Notes under the pieces: model-generated | Seen by the model: the letters and a program-made list of their open reading frames with translations, nothing else | Told to the model about the DNA's origin: nothing | Database searches by the model: none | Position numbers and translations under genes: made by a program | In this document: positions 1-11,715 of the stretch, one piece after another | Position numbering within the stretch: the stretch's first letter is position 1 | Layout: every line of letters starts with the position of its first letter | NCBI RefSeq assembly: GCF_037975245.1 | Contig: NC_092561.1 | Span: 5,382,001-5,446,000 of the forward strand | Reading direction: 5' to 3' | Source: Apostichopus japonicus | Taxonomy: Eukaryota > Echinodermata > Holothuroidea > Aspidochirotida > Stichopodidae | DNA length: 64,000 nucleotides

Positions 1-880
1 GCAACTTTCACTGCATCTCGAAAGATACCACTGGCAAAAGACCTATTGCAAATAAATGTTAAAGATTCAACTACATATAATATAATATCTTTTGTAACTA
101 ACATACTCATGTTATTACAATCAACAGATGTCTTACTAGAAAAATTATTTACAACTTGTAGCACTTCTAAAGTGTCTGTATCTGCTAAGAACATAGAATT
201 CATATTGTGATTTTTAAGATAACCAAATATAGGCCCATCTTGATGAGGGATTTGAGCTGCTAGGTTTGGTCCTATATTTTTAAAGAAATGATTGAACCTA
301 TTAGCAATGGCCTCACCTGTTACCTCTTTATCATTTCCAACAAAAGTATCAGGATAACTACTTTTATTTCCACAATTCTGTTAATACTATACTGTTCAAC
401 ACTTTCTATGTCTCTTTCAAATTATTTCTATGCTTATTTATAAGCTCTGAATAATACTCCCTTTAACAGAATCTTAAGACTGAATTTAATCTAGTTTTAT
501 AACTTTTGTACCTCAGTTCAGACTCACTTGTTCGTTTCTTTAGAAATCTTATACAAAGCACCTTTTTCTTCTCACAAACATTTTTCAGCCCTTTGGTCAT
601 CCATGGTTTGTCCTTAAATTTCCTCTTTGCTGACACCAACTTGATTTGACAAGTTTCATTGAAACACCTTTTAATAATACCAATAAAATTATTGTATGAA
701 GAATTAACATTTTCCGCAGTGTAAACTTGTTCCTATGACTCATTACTAAGCTTGCATAAAATGCATTCATATTTACATCACTTTGAATTCTTATGTAGAT
801 ACAACCATTGTCAGGAACTTGACTTTTTGTATCGTATCCATGACTACAAATTGTAAAATGACTGGACATAAATAACTTGA
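1..880 (-). mobile_element. Non-LTR retrotransposon (LINE) ORF2 fragment, endonuclease-to-RT linker
   Basis: Read on the minus strand from about 880 to 1, this stretch gives peptides typical of the region between endonuclease and reverse transcriptase in Jockey/CR1-like LINEs. FKDKPWMTKGLKN lies near 570-620, then a Lys-rich segment, then FNHFFKNIGPNLA near 260-300, then VVESLTFICNRSFASGIF, which normally comes just before RT motif 1. The RT domain itself would lie beyond the left edge. Several frame changes and stops (for example near 420-480 and near 720) show it is dead. The family assignment is from motif memory; the exact clade is not certain. Confidence 0.75.
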
Positions 881-881
881 C

Positions 882-1565
882 ATTAAAGTTTCTCGTGCTC
901 TGATTGGATGAAGCGTTTTTGAAATTACGTGGCAGCCCTATATGTCCTTTCGTAATTGTCAGTATAGCCATGGAGTTGTCAGGGCATATACAAAACTCCC
1001 TGTTGTAGCCAACTGGGTTTGTTATAACTGGCTATCCTTATGGACGGTAAGACAACGGTACCATTTTCACGTTCTCAGATTATATGATGTTCGTCGTAGG
1101 CCTAGATCATTACAGCAATACAACGTCTTTTGGAGACAGCCTGTATAAAATAGTATTGGCCAGATTACGTTATGTATTATCGATCGGCCAAATTTAACGA
1201 GATGAGAGCTTGTTCTTAATATGCGTAGACTGACGTCGAACGTGAGAAAATGGCGTCCTCCTGACATGACTGTGTGAACCAGGATACGTTCCAAATAACA
1301 TGATTTCTCTTGTCTTGGAGACTTGGTTCATTAAGTTACTTACATACATTAATACTTTTTCATTAGTACTTCTTATCTTATTTTATTTTTTGGGCAGAAA
1401 TTTAGTATAGCCTAGGTGCAAATTAATGTACGTCATCTAAGTATGTAAACATTAGCTATACTAATTACAGAGGCAGGCTTTACTGTTGCCCGCTCTGAAT
1501 ATTGGGCGTTGGGTATCTCTTTTGCAGCAGAAACTCAGGCACAGATAGTTTGGAAGAATTTAGAA
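882..1565. repeat. Dispersed repeat A, copy 1 (about 680 bp)
   Basis: This stretch matches 15897-16580 along nearly its whole length with small differences. Both copies start near TTGACATTAAAGTTTCTCGTG and end after the CAGCAGAAAC segment. I see no terminal repeats and no convincing protein. Its right end lies at the edge of the inverted duplication. Confidence 0.75.
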
Positions 1566-2007
1566 AAACACCAACAGATTATGGATTCACCCAATTGACC
1601 GAAATACTCCTGCTTTCTCTATGGAGGTCAAGGTCAACAGAGGACAAGGTCTAAAAACTTTATAAACATAGTTACTTCACAAAGTAGTGGCTTGGACGTG
1701 TAGCATATATTTGTATGTGGATTGCAGTCATTGACGATTAAGTGCCTGTTGTTTTCAGTGGAGGTCAAATGTCATTTGAGGTCAACAGAGGTCAAGATCT
1801 AAAAACCTTTCAATGACAAATAAGCTTAGAAGTAAAGCTTGAATGAACTTCACACATATGAAAATCCACTTTATTACTGTTGGTACAAGAATTTACGGTA
1901 AATGTTCTCATATAAAAGACTGCAAGGACCCATTATACACCTGTTGGCTTTCTGGTTCTCAGTTCACTGTATCTCTGACATATTTGACTTACTGTTTTCT
2001 TGATTAG

Positions 2008-2240
2008 ATGTAATGAACCTGGACAGCACCACCACTGGCAATAAACGAGGAATGTTCATACCAGAGAGCTGGAATATTCAATGTCTCTGTCAATGGCCAG
2101 TGATCTCGAAGCGCAAGGTATGGAAGAGGGCAGCAGAGTCCAAGGTGAGGACAACACCGGGGACGAGGACCCAACCAGACGAGTCAGTCGAACGAGTCTG
2201 GGAAGCAGCTGGACCAGTAGCACTTGGGAGGAGGGTGGAG
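2008..2240 (+). pseudogene. Exon 2 copy, frameshifted (Bcl-2 family gene copy)
   Basis: Acceptor TTGATTAG precedes 2008 and donor GTGAGG follows 2240. It is 233 nt long against 234 in the intact gene, because one A is missing where the intact copy reads CGAAGAAATG. The reading frame from the upstream phase is therefore lost, but the native frame resumes from ATG at 2081 (MSLSMASDLEAQG) to the donor. Confidence 0.85.
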
Positions 2241-2809
2241 GTGAGGATAGAATTAAACATATGAATACCCAGAGCACGCCGCAGTGCTTCCAAAGAATGC
2301 TCTAAAGCAACTTAAACTCTATCAGACAAAATTGGACACACACAAAATTTGGCAAAGAAAACAAAAATTACCCCCTCGTCCAAACAGTTCGATTCAAATT
2401 GGTTTATATTAGCTCTCATTTTATATTTTGATATTTGTCTCCCTTGCAGGGTAAGTAATAAGTTACAATGGCTATTTTTAACCGGCAGTGATCTAGACAT
2501 TTTCACCTCCAGGAAGTCATCAGTACCTAAATGAATAAATGTCGACAAGGTCAATCGGTTATATCAATTATAAAAGGTTATAAGAAAAGAATCTGAAATT
2601 TCTTGTTTGAAGTTTTTCCTTTTTTGTGAAATTGTTTTCATATAACAATATACAAATATTGATTCCTCATTTGCTGTAATAACCCCCCCCCCCCCACCCA
2701 ATAAAAAAACCTATCGCTTACCTTTCAAGGATGATTTTGACAACGTCAGGAATCCATTTATATCTCAATTTAAGAAAAATGTCTTCGCTCCATATGTTTA
2801 ATACGGCTA

Positions 2810-3105
2810 GAAAATCCTTCCCGATCAAAAAGGGGTACCTATCGGGCTGTGCACGCTTGGTAAATACTTCAGTATCGAAATTGTGGTAAAGACCAAGAAA
2901 CTAGGTTCCAATTCCGTAAGAAAATTGATGTAGGAAATCCAAATAACAAAACGCATGATGTTGGCGCTTTGGATGGTAGAATGAGAAGGATGGGCATTGA
3001 CAGTAGGAGCTCAGTCATAGAGTGTGCACAGTGTTAAAAGGTTACCAGTTCATTCTAGGCACGGTAGAACGAGGTGCTAAGGTTTTTGGGAGACAGGTAA
3101 GCTCG
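2810..3105 (+). repeat. Dispersed repeat family R, long copy
   Basis: This matches about 61340-61650 in the same orientation, with shared stretches GGATGGTAGAATGAGAAGG-like, CACAGTGTTAAAAGGTTACC and GGGAGACAGGTAAGC. It lies in intron 2 of the plus-strand gene copy. The minus-strand gene keeps only the 3' end of it (about 35705-35770), so most was probably lost there. Confidence 0.65.
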
Positions 3106-3202
3106 TCACTCGTAAATATCCAAACAATTTTTGGAATATATCAATTTTAGAAATATTTTTTCCCCCCATATGTTTAATACTACTCTTCTGTGTCGTCTAC
3201 AG

Positions 3203-3439
3203 CATCTGGTAGTGACGTTCCGTTTGAGCAGAGATCTGCCGACGAGCAGGAGGAGTTCTTTAAGAGGATAGGCGACAGACTGGCTCAGATCGGGGACCAG
3301 GTGGTACATGAGTACCATTTTGAATCTGATACCGGTGGACGAGGGGAGGAGGCGGGACCGAGCCAGGCCAGTCTGTTAGCGGAAGAGTCCCGGTCCCTCC
3401 TTGGCAATGGTGCTTCGTCCGGAGGAGTCTCTTGGTCAA
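3203..3439 (+). pseudogene. BH3 exon, first tandem copy
   Basis: This phase 1-1 exon has 237 nt. It contains the BH3 core DRLAQIGDQV and ends at the GTAAGT donor. It is two codons shorter than the intact gene's exon 3, where the sequence reads SQAKASL instead of SQASL. It has drifted more than its twin at its 3' end (SGGVSWSS instead of SGGASGSS). Confidence 0.85.
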
Positions 3440-3852
3440 GTAAGTACCGTGTGCCGGATTGGGACTATGCTTTACGATATGACGCAATTGTATTTTATAG
3501 ATATGTGTAGCTTGTAATTATATATGGAGTACCTGAAGTAGGTAGTTTATGGAAGGTCATGAAAAGAGAAGGTAACCAACTTTTTCAAGTTGAAATCGTT
3601 TGACTTTAGATTCCTGGTTTTCATACAACAATTAAAAGTAACAGAATGAAAAATATTGTATCCGTTGAAATTGGTCATGTGTGATTTTTTGGAATGAGTG
3701 TAAAACAGAAGGAAAAAAAAACAATGAATGGAGTCGTCGTGGCAAAGCTCATCACTCGTAAATATCCAAACCATTAAGTTTTGGAATATATCAATTTTAG
3801 AAATATTTCATCCCTCCATATGTTTAATACTACTCTTCTGTGTCGTCTACAG

Positions 3853-4089
3853 CATCTGGTAGCGACGTTCCGTTTGAGCAGAGATCTGCCGACGAGCAGG
3901 AGGAGTTCTTTAAGAGGATAGGCGACAGACTGGCTCAGATCGGGGACCAGGTTGTTCAGGAGTACCATTTTGAATCTGATACCGGTGGACGAGGGGAGGA
4001 GGCGGGACCGAGCCAGGCCAGTCTGTTAGCGGAAGAGTCCAGGGCCCTCCGTGGCAATGGTGCTTCTTCCGGAGGAGCCTCTGGGTCAA
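3853..4089 (+). pseudogene. BH3 exon, second tandem copy
   Basis: This exon has 237 nt and phase 1-1, so inclusion of both BH3 exons keeps the frame. It is nearly identical to 3203-3439 and closer to the intact gene at its 3' end. Flanking intron sequence is duplicated too: the segment starting at ACTCGTAAATATCCAAAC occurs near 3107 and near 3754. The downstream part of the first unit lacks about 190 bp that this one keeps. Confidence 0.85.
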
Positions 4090-4678
4090 GTAAGTACCGT
4101 GTGCCGGATTGGGGCTATGCTTTACGATATGACGCAATCCGGTTTGTCGGTCATCGATGGATGATGCCTTCAGTCAGATGTAGATTTGGTATTAGTTATA
4201 CGATGGTGGTTTTGTGGTACCCTGCCTTGCGGTGATGGAATATGCAGTTATTTTTAATACGTATGGGTACAGAAGATGTGTGGGGGCACTAGTCATATAA
4301 GCATCGGTTTCATTGTATTTTATAGATATGTGTAGCTTGTAATTATATATGGAGTACCTGAAGTAGGTAGTTCAGGGAAAGGCATGAAAAAGACGGTAAC
4401 CCACTTCTTGAAATCGTTTGACTTTAGATTCCTGGTTTTAATGCAACAATTAAAAGTAACAGAATGAAAAATATTGTATTCGTTTTAATTGGTCATGTGT
4501 GATGTTTTGGAATGAGTGTTAAACAGAAACAAAAAAACAATGAATGGGATCGTCGTGGCAAATTGACACTGAAGAAGAGTTCTGAAGATCATAGAATGTT
4601 CTGGAAATGCAAAATTTACTTGTTTTCGGAGATTTATGAAGTTTCAAGACCATTGTTTCCTCTCCTTCAACCCTGCAG

Positions 4679-4740
4679 CTTCAGAATTGAATGATGCCAT
4701 AGGGAGACGCAACAGAAGGACGGTAGATGGGGTTTCCAGG
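4679..4740 (+). pseudogene. Small 62-nt exon copy
   Basis: Acceptor CCCTGCAG precedes and donor GTAAGA follows. The exon shifts phase from 1 to 0 and reads SELNDAIGRRNRRTVDGVSR. It matches intact-gene exon 4 (34606-34667 minus strand), with changes Ser to Arg and Ile to Asn. Confidence 0.8.
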
Positions 4741-5988
4741 GTAAGACTCACAGAGGAGGGGAATCCAGATTCAAATGTTACTTCTTTTAACTTTGCGTCC
4801 TCCCTTATCTCTTTCCTCGCAAAACTCTTTGCCGTTATCGCTCTACCATTTCCTCAGTGAACTGGAAACCGGCTCTTAGCGCTGCACAACGTTAATAGCA
4901 ACTAGTCATTTCCTCAAGGTGTTTTCTTAATCATGGATTTAGTCGTCCACAAGGTTTTTCCCATGTGGATGAATGGTTTGATGTACACCTTCCATTTTGT
5001 GTCTCATAATAGCTGTACTTGTGGGCATATAAAGTATCATTTTCCTTGTGGGGGTAAGTTCTTGAGGGGACAGGTCAGCCCATCACTCTTAAAATTCCAT
5101 CACAATGACAATTACAACAATTTATTTCGAGCAATTTTGTACAGTACATGAATGTTTAACAAAGTATAAACAATATTTTGATATACAATACAATCTAGAG
5201 AGACAGGCACACACATACACACACACAAAGAACATTCATCATGTTAATTGATATCTAATATTTAAGCTATACAAATGCAAAAAAGCAAACAAGTGCAATG
5301 CTTATCGAATGTTTTCCTCATTTGAATGTAATAAATATACACATAAACTGGATAGAATTTGGTCAAAAGGAACAAAACTCCAAAATAAAATTGAATAACA
5401 TAAAAAAAATATAAAAAATAAGAAAAAGAATTGCCTGATAACTTGTAAGATGATTTTCTCGGGGGAATTTCTTTAAACAGGTGAGGTTCATCGATTAATG
5501 TGTTGGACTATATAGTATTATACACAGGCGATCAAGTCAGTTCCTTAGGTGCAACACAAAACTCTCAACAATTGCCAAGTATGAAACTCTGACCAGTAAT
5601 CAACTCGGCCTTTCGGCTTGCTTTCTGGCCCAGAAGAAAACAAAGTAGGAATTGCATTGTGATGTATATATAACTGCACAATTACATTGACTTACTACAC
5701 CCTGTGTCTGCAATCGTTTTCGTTTCGAATAATAGTGGAGTTGAGAAAGGAAGGTTCAAAGCAGGAATTGCTGGAGCGTTTCAGGTACTTTATTGCATAT
5801 TCCAACGGCCAATTTCTTGAAAACCAAAATTGATACTGGAAGCTGACATCCACTCAAAACATTTCAAGCCTCGTCGAACAATCACGACACGTCGATGTTA
5901 GAGTTTGGCTAAAATTTAAGTCTTGGTTGCTAACTTTAAAGATTTTTTTAAAAAATGCTAATTTAAAAACTTTACGTTACACCTTCAG

Positions 5989-6255
5989 GGTCGGAACCAG
6001 CCCATACCGACGTATGTGATAAGAAGGGTAATCTACGATCGTGCTTATGTGACATTCCAAGAAGCCGTGCAATCGCTCATCAACAGAAACTCTGGCATGG
6101 AGGAAATATCTCAGTTAGCGTTAGTGTTCCATTTTACCAAACAGGCCTGCAAGTTAGCCAAAGCCTTCGGCAGGAAGGCAAACTTCATCAAAGAAAACAG
6201 TATTAACTACATCAGGCATAACTTTGCTGCTTGGATCGACAGCCAGGGTGGTTCG
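5989..6255 (+). pseudogene. BH1/BH2 exon copy with Trp-to-Ser change
   Basis: The 267-nt exon lies between acceptor CACCTTCAG and donor GTAAGT and is fully open. By eye it differs from the intact gene at 9 of 89 residues (Asp to Tyr, Met to Val, Ser to Arg, Pro to Ser, Gln to Lys, Ser to Phe, Gly to Arg, Lys to Asn, Trp to Ser). The last of these hits the BH2 Trp. Few differences are silent, which fits relaxed selection. Confidence 0.85.
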
Positions 6256-6824
6256 GTAAGTCTTCGCAGCCGTTAATCTCATGGTCCATCTTCAAAAGAA
6301 ATAATTTTTCATAAACAAATTTATGGAGAACAATTTCACAATTGTTACAATATTAAATCAGGTGGAACATGAAATTGATTAGACTAACATTATTGGCACC
6401 TACTGATAGAAGAAAAATGGAGGAACAATTATAGATTTACTACACATGGAAGTTTAACTCTCCGAATTACTACCAGGTCATTGAGAACTGTTCTTGTTTT
6501 ACAGACTAGTAAATGTCGCAGTGAGGGAAAATACTCGTGACGATAAAATTGTTTTCAAATTTTTTGCATCGGTTACCATAATCTGACGTATTTCATTGGG
6601 GAAATAGGGATGACCTTCCAGTAGTTATGGTCAAGAAATAACTATCTTGTGTCGATTAATTACGTGTTTCCCAGTTTGAGTAAGCATTAAAAAAATTGCC
6701 TTTAACTTTTAACATTACATTTGTTTGTTGCTCGTATCGTTTTTGTCACACTCAGTAATAACTTACACAGACTGAAAGCAGACAAATATACACACCAATA
6801 TTTTGGTTCATTCTCATATCTTAG

Positions 6825-6881
6825 GGAGCCGTGGTTGAAAGTGATTCCGAAGACTCTGTGCAGGAATCGGAGATAGATTGA
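6825..6881 (+). pseudogene. Last exon copy (acidic tail and stop)
   Basis: Acceptor ATATCTTAG precedes. It reads GAVVESDSEDSVQESEID and then TGA, one residue different from the intact gene (Ala for Val). Downstream sequence leaves the intact copy after about 20 nt and rejoins it near 6950. Confidence 0.8.
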
Positions 6882-9037
6882 CACCAGTTGTGTGCTGTCC
6901 TCATTCAAATACAGATAAGATTGGTCGCGTCCATTTGCAAAAAAATTGCAAAACCCAAGGCTAAGTACTTAATTAAGAAATAATTAATGTCATTATTCTG
7001 ACATTGTTTCGTATATTTTCTCTGCATTTATATCTCTCCCTAACATATTTATTTACGAATTCCTTCTATTTTATACATTTTTTCTTTTCTTTCCGACATC
7101 TCACACGTCACTTTATGCGGACGTTTTATAACAGAGTTTAAATGGTTATTTTGAAGCTAACAAGTCAGCAGCCTATAAGAGTGTCTCAAAACTGAGAAAA
7201 GGGTGCAACTTTCGTGTTGCATTCAATTGACTGTTTTGTCAAAGTACTGGAAAAGATTAAATGCTGACAACACAAAAGCTACTAAAGGGCAGCAATTTAC
7301 AGAAGGCTCTCTTCTGTTTAATTCTGGCATAAACAAATTAATGAGTCAGAACTCTGTAGTACTAAAGATAAGTAAATATGAAAAGAAGTGAAAGAAAATG
7401 GCACCCTTTTTCTAACTTGAGAAAGCAATATGCTGTCGCAATAAACAATGCTTACAACCCCCCCCCCCCCTCTTAATGTTTCTTTTATCGCAAATGCGTG
7501 TGTATAATTATGCTCTTTTCTGAAAACGAGAATATGTGGGACAGATACTCCTTCCATTAAAATCTTCTATCTAATATGAAAGTTTTTGCAGTCGAAAGAA
7601 ATAGATTCACGTCTGAAAATCAATTCGTTATCTTTAGTAAATAACTGTCGAATATTTTGGTTTGATTATTTAGATTAATTGCCCAAACCACTCTTGTGTT
7701 ACAATGAGGCCTATTATTGGCAATGCTTCATCATTAGCATCCGCAAGACAACAATGTATTTGATATTAACATCATCACTGACTCAGGTTTTCAAACTCTC
7801 ATGGATCATTGTTCAATGCTGCCTCTGCATTTTTAAGCTTTTCCATTTTCAACATTTTTGTCCGGTTTCCTGGATAGAAAAATATCTTAAAAAGAGATCA
7901 ACAAGAAGCTCAGCTAGAAAAAGAAACAGAGAACTTTTTAATGTATCTTTTAAAGACAGTGATTCAAAACGGAATCGGTAAGATGAGCACTGACTGTTTG
8001 TCTTCCATAAATATTTTATATCGATTTACTTTCGAATCCTAGACGAGACTGGCTTCTAAAACGATGTCCACCTAAATATATCGAAAAGAAATTTAAGAAT
8101 AGGGTAGACCGTTGTAGGCCGACAATATCGTCGTTCAAAAGACGTGGAAATACGTTTCTTAAATAAGATTGTCTCGAATAGAAATTTGGAAATGATACTG
8201 GGTACCATTTTATACAATGTAATAACTCTTGTATTGTCAAAAGAATACCTCACTGTAACACACACTAGTGACCCCTTTAGAAAAATTAAATAAGTGGAGA
8301 CTTGAAAGTTTCAGACACTGGACAGTTTGAGACACTTTTAGAGTTTCTTTAACACTGTTTATGCAGCTGGCTGTGCGTTGTCCCATCCAAGCTGATTAAA
8401 AAGGTATGTGATGCTATATGTAGCCTAGAAGATTTATTCATTTCTGAAGAAAAAAGAAGATATGAAACAACAAAACAGATTTCCTATAATTTTCCTATCA
8501 TAACAAGTCCTGCATAAGATTGGTAATGAATATTTGAATACCAATCGTAGATATTTGGAATCAGATACAGATTTGTCCCCAAAGTTAAATTTGAGATTAT
8601 TTTGAGATTAGTTTGTTTAGACAGATAGCATTATTGCTGATGGCATCTCCCTCTCATTAGACTGTGAGTAAAGTTAAATTACCATAACAGGAAGTGCACT
8701 TTTTTCTTTACAATGTACGAATTTTCAACAGCAACAAAAAACTTGATTATTATTATACCATTGTTAACTATCCAAATTGAAGTGAAATTTGAGGTTAATT
8801 TCTTTTTTTATTTGTCCAGCTTATGAACTTCCACCTATGCTACCATTTTAAAAGTTAATTTAATTTTAAATTAAATTTTAAAATTGAACATTTAATGTAT
8901 ACCCCATATTATTCTCTGCTTTTAGCGTAGTTGATTTTTCTATTGTAACTATATAAAATCGGTCACATTTATCTCACCAGTCCACATCAGTATTATTTTA
9001 CATGTTGTTTGATTCTCTTTTTAAATCTATTCCTAAT

Positions 9038-10550
9038 TAATTCTTTATCATATGAAATGAGATTTACCCAATTGGTAAAATTACTCTGGTTAAAAGCTTT
9101 GGTATTTTCCAGTTTGTGTACTTATTTCAATGCTTGCCAAATCCTCCGGATTGGTTTATCAAGCAATTGGATACTATTTTATTCAAATTCATCTGGCATG
9201 GGAAACCAGACAAGATTAAACGTAATACGTTGATTAGCTCTATCCCAGAAGGTGGGCTGAATGCAACTCATATTAAAAGTTTCGTACACGGTTTGAAATG
9301 TTCATGGGTTAAGCGTTATACTAGTAACAACACTGCTTTTTGGAAGTTGTACTTTAATTATTACCTTAAGGATTATGGTGCCCATTTGGTTTTTGATTGT
9401 AATTATAAGGCAGTTGATATACACACAAATAATGCATTTATCAATGATATTTTACACGGTTGGACTCTCTTCGCCTTTAAAGATGTCACTGAAAATTATG
9501 AAAGTCAAGTGATATGGAATAAACACAACATAAAGGTGAATAATCGTATTATTTTTTATAAAGCATGGTATAACAATGGAATCAAATTTGTAAGCGATCT
9601 TACTAATGAGGGTGGTAATCTTTAATCTTTTTCTGACTTTAGAGAAAAGTATCATATTAATTGTGCTTTCACTATATACTATGGTGTAATTAGTGCTATT
9701 CCAGGTCATTGGAGAAGGTCATTGAATCACAGTAATACTAATCCTGAAACATTGAACACTCAGGCTATTCAATATCAGTCACGGTTCAATTGTAAGCAGC
9801 TCATTCAAAGGGTAATCACTCGCCCTAAGTCTATTGTTAAATGGAATGATAACTTTGATTTTAATGAGCGTCAATGGAATGTTATCTTTCAAATTATTCC
9901 GTTTAAGTCTTTAAGGGAAACAAAGATACAGTATTTCCAGTATCGCTTTCTTCACAGTATTTTGGGAACAAATTATTTATTATTTCAAACGAAAATGACA
10001 GATAACCCTCGTTGTAATTCTGCGGAGTTAATGATGAAACAATAGAACATCTTTATTGGGAATGTAATATTAGTGCTAGCTTTATGTTAGACGTTGAGCC
10101 AAAAATTTTCAATTGACAGTTTGTTTTTTCCAAGAAAGATGTTTTCTTTGGATATCAACTGTTATTAAAGCATCCATTGAACTTTCTAATATTTTATATC
10201 ATATATTACATTTTTCAGAAGAAAGTTAAAAATGGTTCGTTAATTGTAAACGAATTTTTGTATAAGTTCAAATTTCAACTACAACTGTGGAACATCAATT
10301 ACATAAGAACAAAATACGTGGGCCGTTTTCGTTCCAGACCTTAAAGGCCACTTTTAGTACGTACCCATTTTTATTTGAAGAATAGTGGTTGCTGTTATGC
10401 CATTACTGTTATGTTTATTTGCATAAAGGTTTTAATGCAGAATGTTTACGTTTATGTAGTTTAAGGAAAAATATGTAATGAATGTTGTTGTTGCAAAAGA
10501 TGAACAATAAATGATGGCTAAGGAATGACAACAAAAATGAAATGAGATTC
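9038..10550 (+). mobile_element. L1/Tx1-like LINE, 3' part of ORF2 and 3' UTR
   Basis: From about 9070 to 10340 the plus strand gives the conserved C-terminal part of L1-type ORF2. It includes a GKITLVKAL segment, then FIWHGKPDKIKR (near 9185-9220), a WKLYFNYYL segment, and a Cys-His motif CGVNDETIEHLYWECN at 10021-10068. KKDVFFGYQ and a lysine-rich tail follow. A TAA at 9623 and frameshifts near 9110 and 10018 interrupt it. The 3' end is probably near 10550, after AATAAATGATGG. The 5' end is truncated and coincides with the end of the left duplication arm. Confidence 0.8.
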
Positions 10551-10618
10551 AAAAGTATGTATGAAATTTGGTAAAAACATAACTTTAAAATAAAAAAGAG
10601 AATTGACTTGAATGTCAT

Positions 10619-11680
10619 TTTCGGTTTCCCTAACTTTAGATCTCGCCTGTAATAGTGTAACGGTCGTTGAAGTTGGAACGTTTGATAACACACCGCATCT
10701 TCGAAACCTTCTGCTTTCTCACAACAACTTGAAAGAAATACAAGTGGGTTCTTTTACAGAAACGAAATTTATAGAAAGACTATTTCTAGAACATAGCAAA
10801 TTAGAAGCGATCCGTGAACATGTCTTCAGTAACCTAACAAAAGCAATGACCATTTATTTTGATAATAATCAAATTCGCTTTCTGGAGAAATGTAGCTTTA
10901 ATGGGCTGTTGCGACTACGATGGCTTTGTTGAGCAATAACCAAATTTCTGAACTCGACGAAGAAATATTTAGAAATGTGTCGTCTGGAAACATTAGATCT
11001 CGATCAAAATCAATTGATAACTCTTCCTCGTGGTCTGTTTTAAAGTTTGCTTTTTTTGAGACGAGTAATTCTGTCCGATAACAGAATAACAACCATCCCG
11101 TTACCAATTTATCTGGGACTCATTTCTCCTTTAGAGTTGATGGATGTGCGAAACAATGATATTACGCAATTAACAAGTCTCCTGCCGTATTTCCATGTGA
11201 CTGAAAGGTTTTTGTGCGGTGGGAATCCCTATATTTGTGACTGTGCGTTCATCACACTACAATCACTGTTCAAGAATAATTTATTCCTAGAACAAGTAAT
11301 GTATATACGTTCAAGTCCTGTAACTTGCATGTGGCAAGATGTCAACTTTGAAGTAGATGAGCCGTTGCCATTTGCTTGCCCTGAAGATGGTGAAGTGATA
11401 AATGACGTCACCACATCAACATCACAAGCAATTAACGCATCCTTCACAGAGAACTGAGTCGCAAATTAGTGGAGAGGTATCAACTGAGAGCAAAACAATT
11501 GCTTATGTTGGTAATACAGTTAAAACTGATCAGATGGAGCCGACGGATACTGGAGTTAGAAATCCGATATATGACTGGTTAATCGTATACTGTTCAGTCC
11601 TAATAACACTTGTTCTTGCGTCTTTAATCTACTTCTTCAAGCGTTTACGTTTCCAATCAATACCAATGACTCGCGTTTAA
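10619..11680 (+). pseudogene. LRR membrane-protein pseudogene, paralogue of the 20971-22386 gene
   Basis: The stretch encodes successive leucine-rich repeats (PHLRNLLLSHNNLKEIQ, IYFDNNQIRFLEK, LSNNQISELDEEIFRNV, LETLDLDQNQLITLPRGLF). An LRR C-terminal cap (GGNPYICDCAF), a linker with PEDGEVINDV and a transmembrane segment (WLIVYCSVLITLVLASLIYF) follow. The linker matches PENGEMKDEV of the intact paralogue. The frame moves from frame 1 to 3 near 10929, back near 10980, meets TAA at 11041, then shifts again near 11455. The signal peptide and N-terminal cap are missing. Confidence 0.85.
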
Positions 11681-11715
11681 GGACTAGAACACTCCTGTCT
11701 GGACTCAAAATATAC

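Larger units (their letters stand above)
2008..6881 (+). pseudogene. Truncated second copy of the Bcl-2 family gene with two BH3 exons
   Basis: Exon equivalents are 2008-2240, 3203-3439, 3853-4089, 4679-4740, 5989-6255 and 6825-6881, all flanked by AG and GT. The copy lacks the 519-residue first exon because the duplication starts inside intron 1. A one-base deletion near 2050 breaks the frame of exon 2. Downstream of that, every exon stays open in compatible phase. From the ATG at 2081 the spliced frame is 1020 nt (339 residues): a 53-residue leader, two BH3 modules, the BH1/BH2 exon and the acidic tail. The BH2 Trp codon TGG has become TCG (Ser). It is a pseudogene unless an internal promoter makes the short form, and the sequence alone cannot decide. 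Confidence 0.85.
1580..9035 (+). repeat. Inverted segmental duplication, left arm
   Basis: The segment is the reverse complement of about 29400-36565. Exons, introns and downstream sequence of the Bcl-2 family gene all match. Examples are the sequence around ATGAAAATCCACTTTAT near 1860, the exons listed separately, the AAAACCCAAGG segment near 6950, and ATCGGTCACATTATC-like sequence near 8960. Differences include an extra BH3-exon unit here, about 540 bp missing downstream of the stop codon, and no expanded TA run. The edges are estimated by eye and may be off by some tens of bases. Confidence 0.9.
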
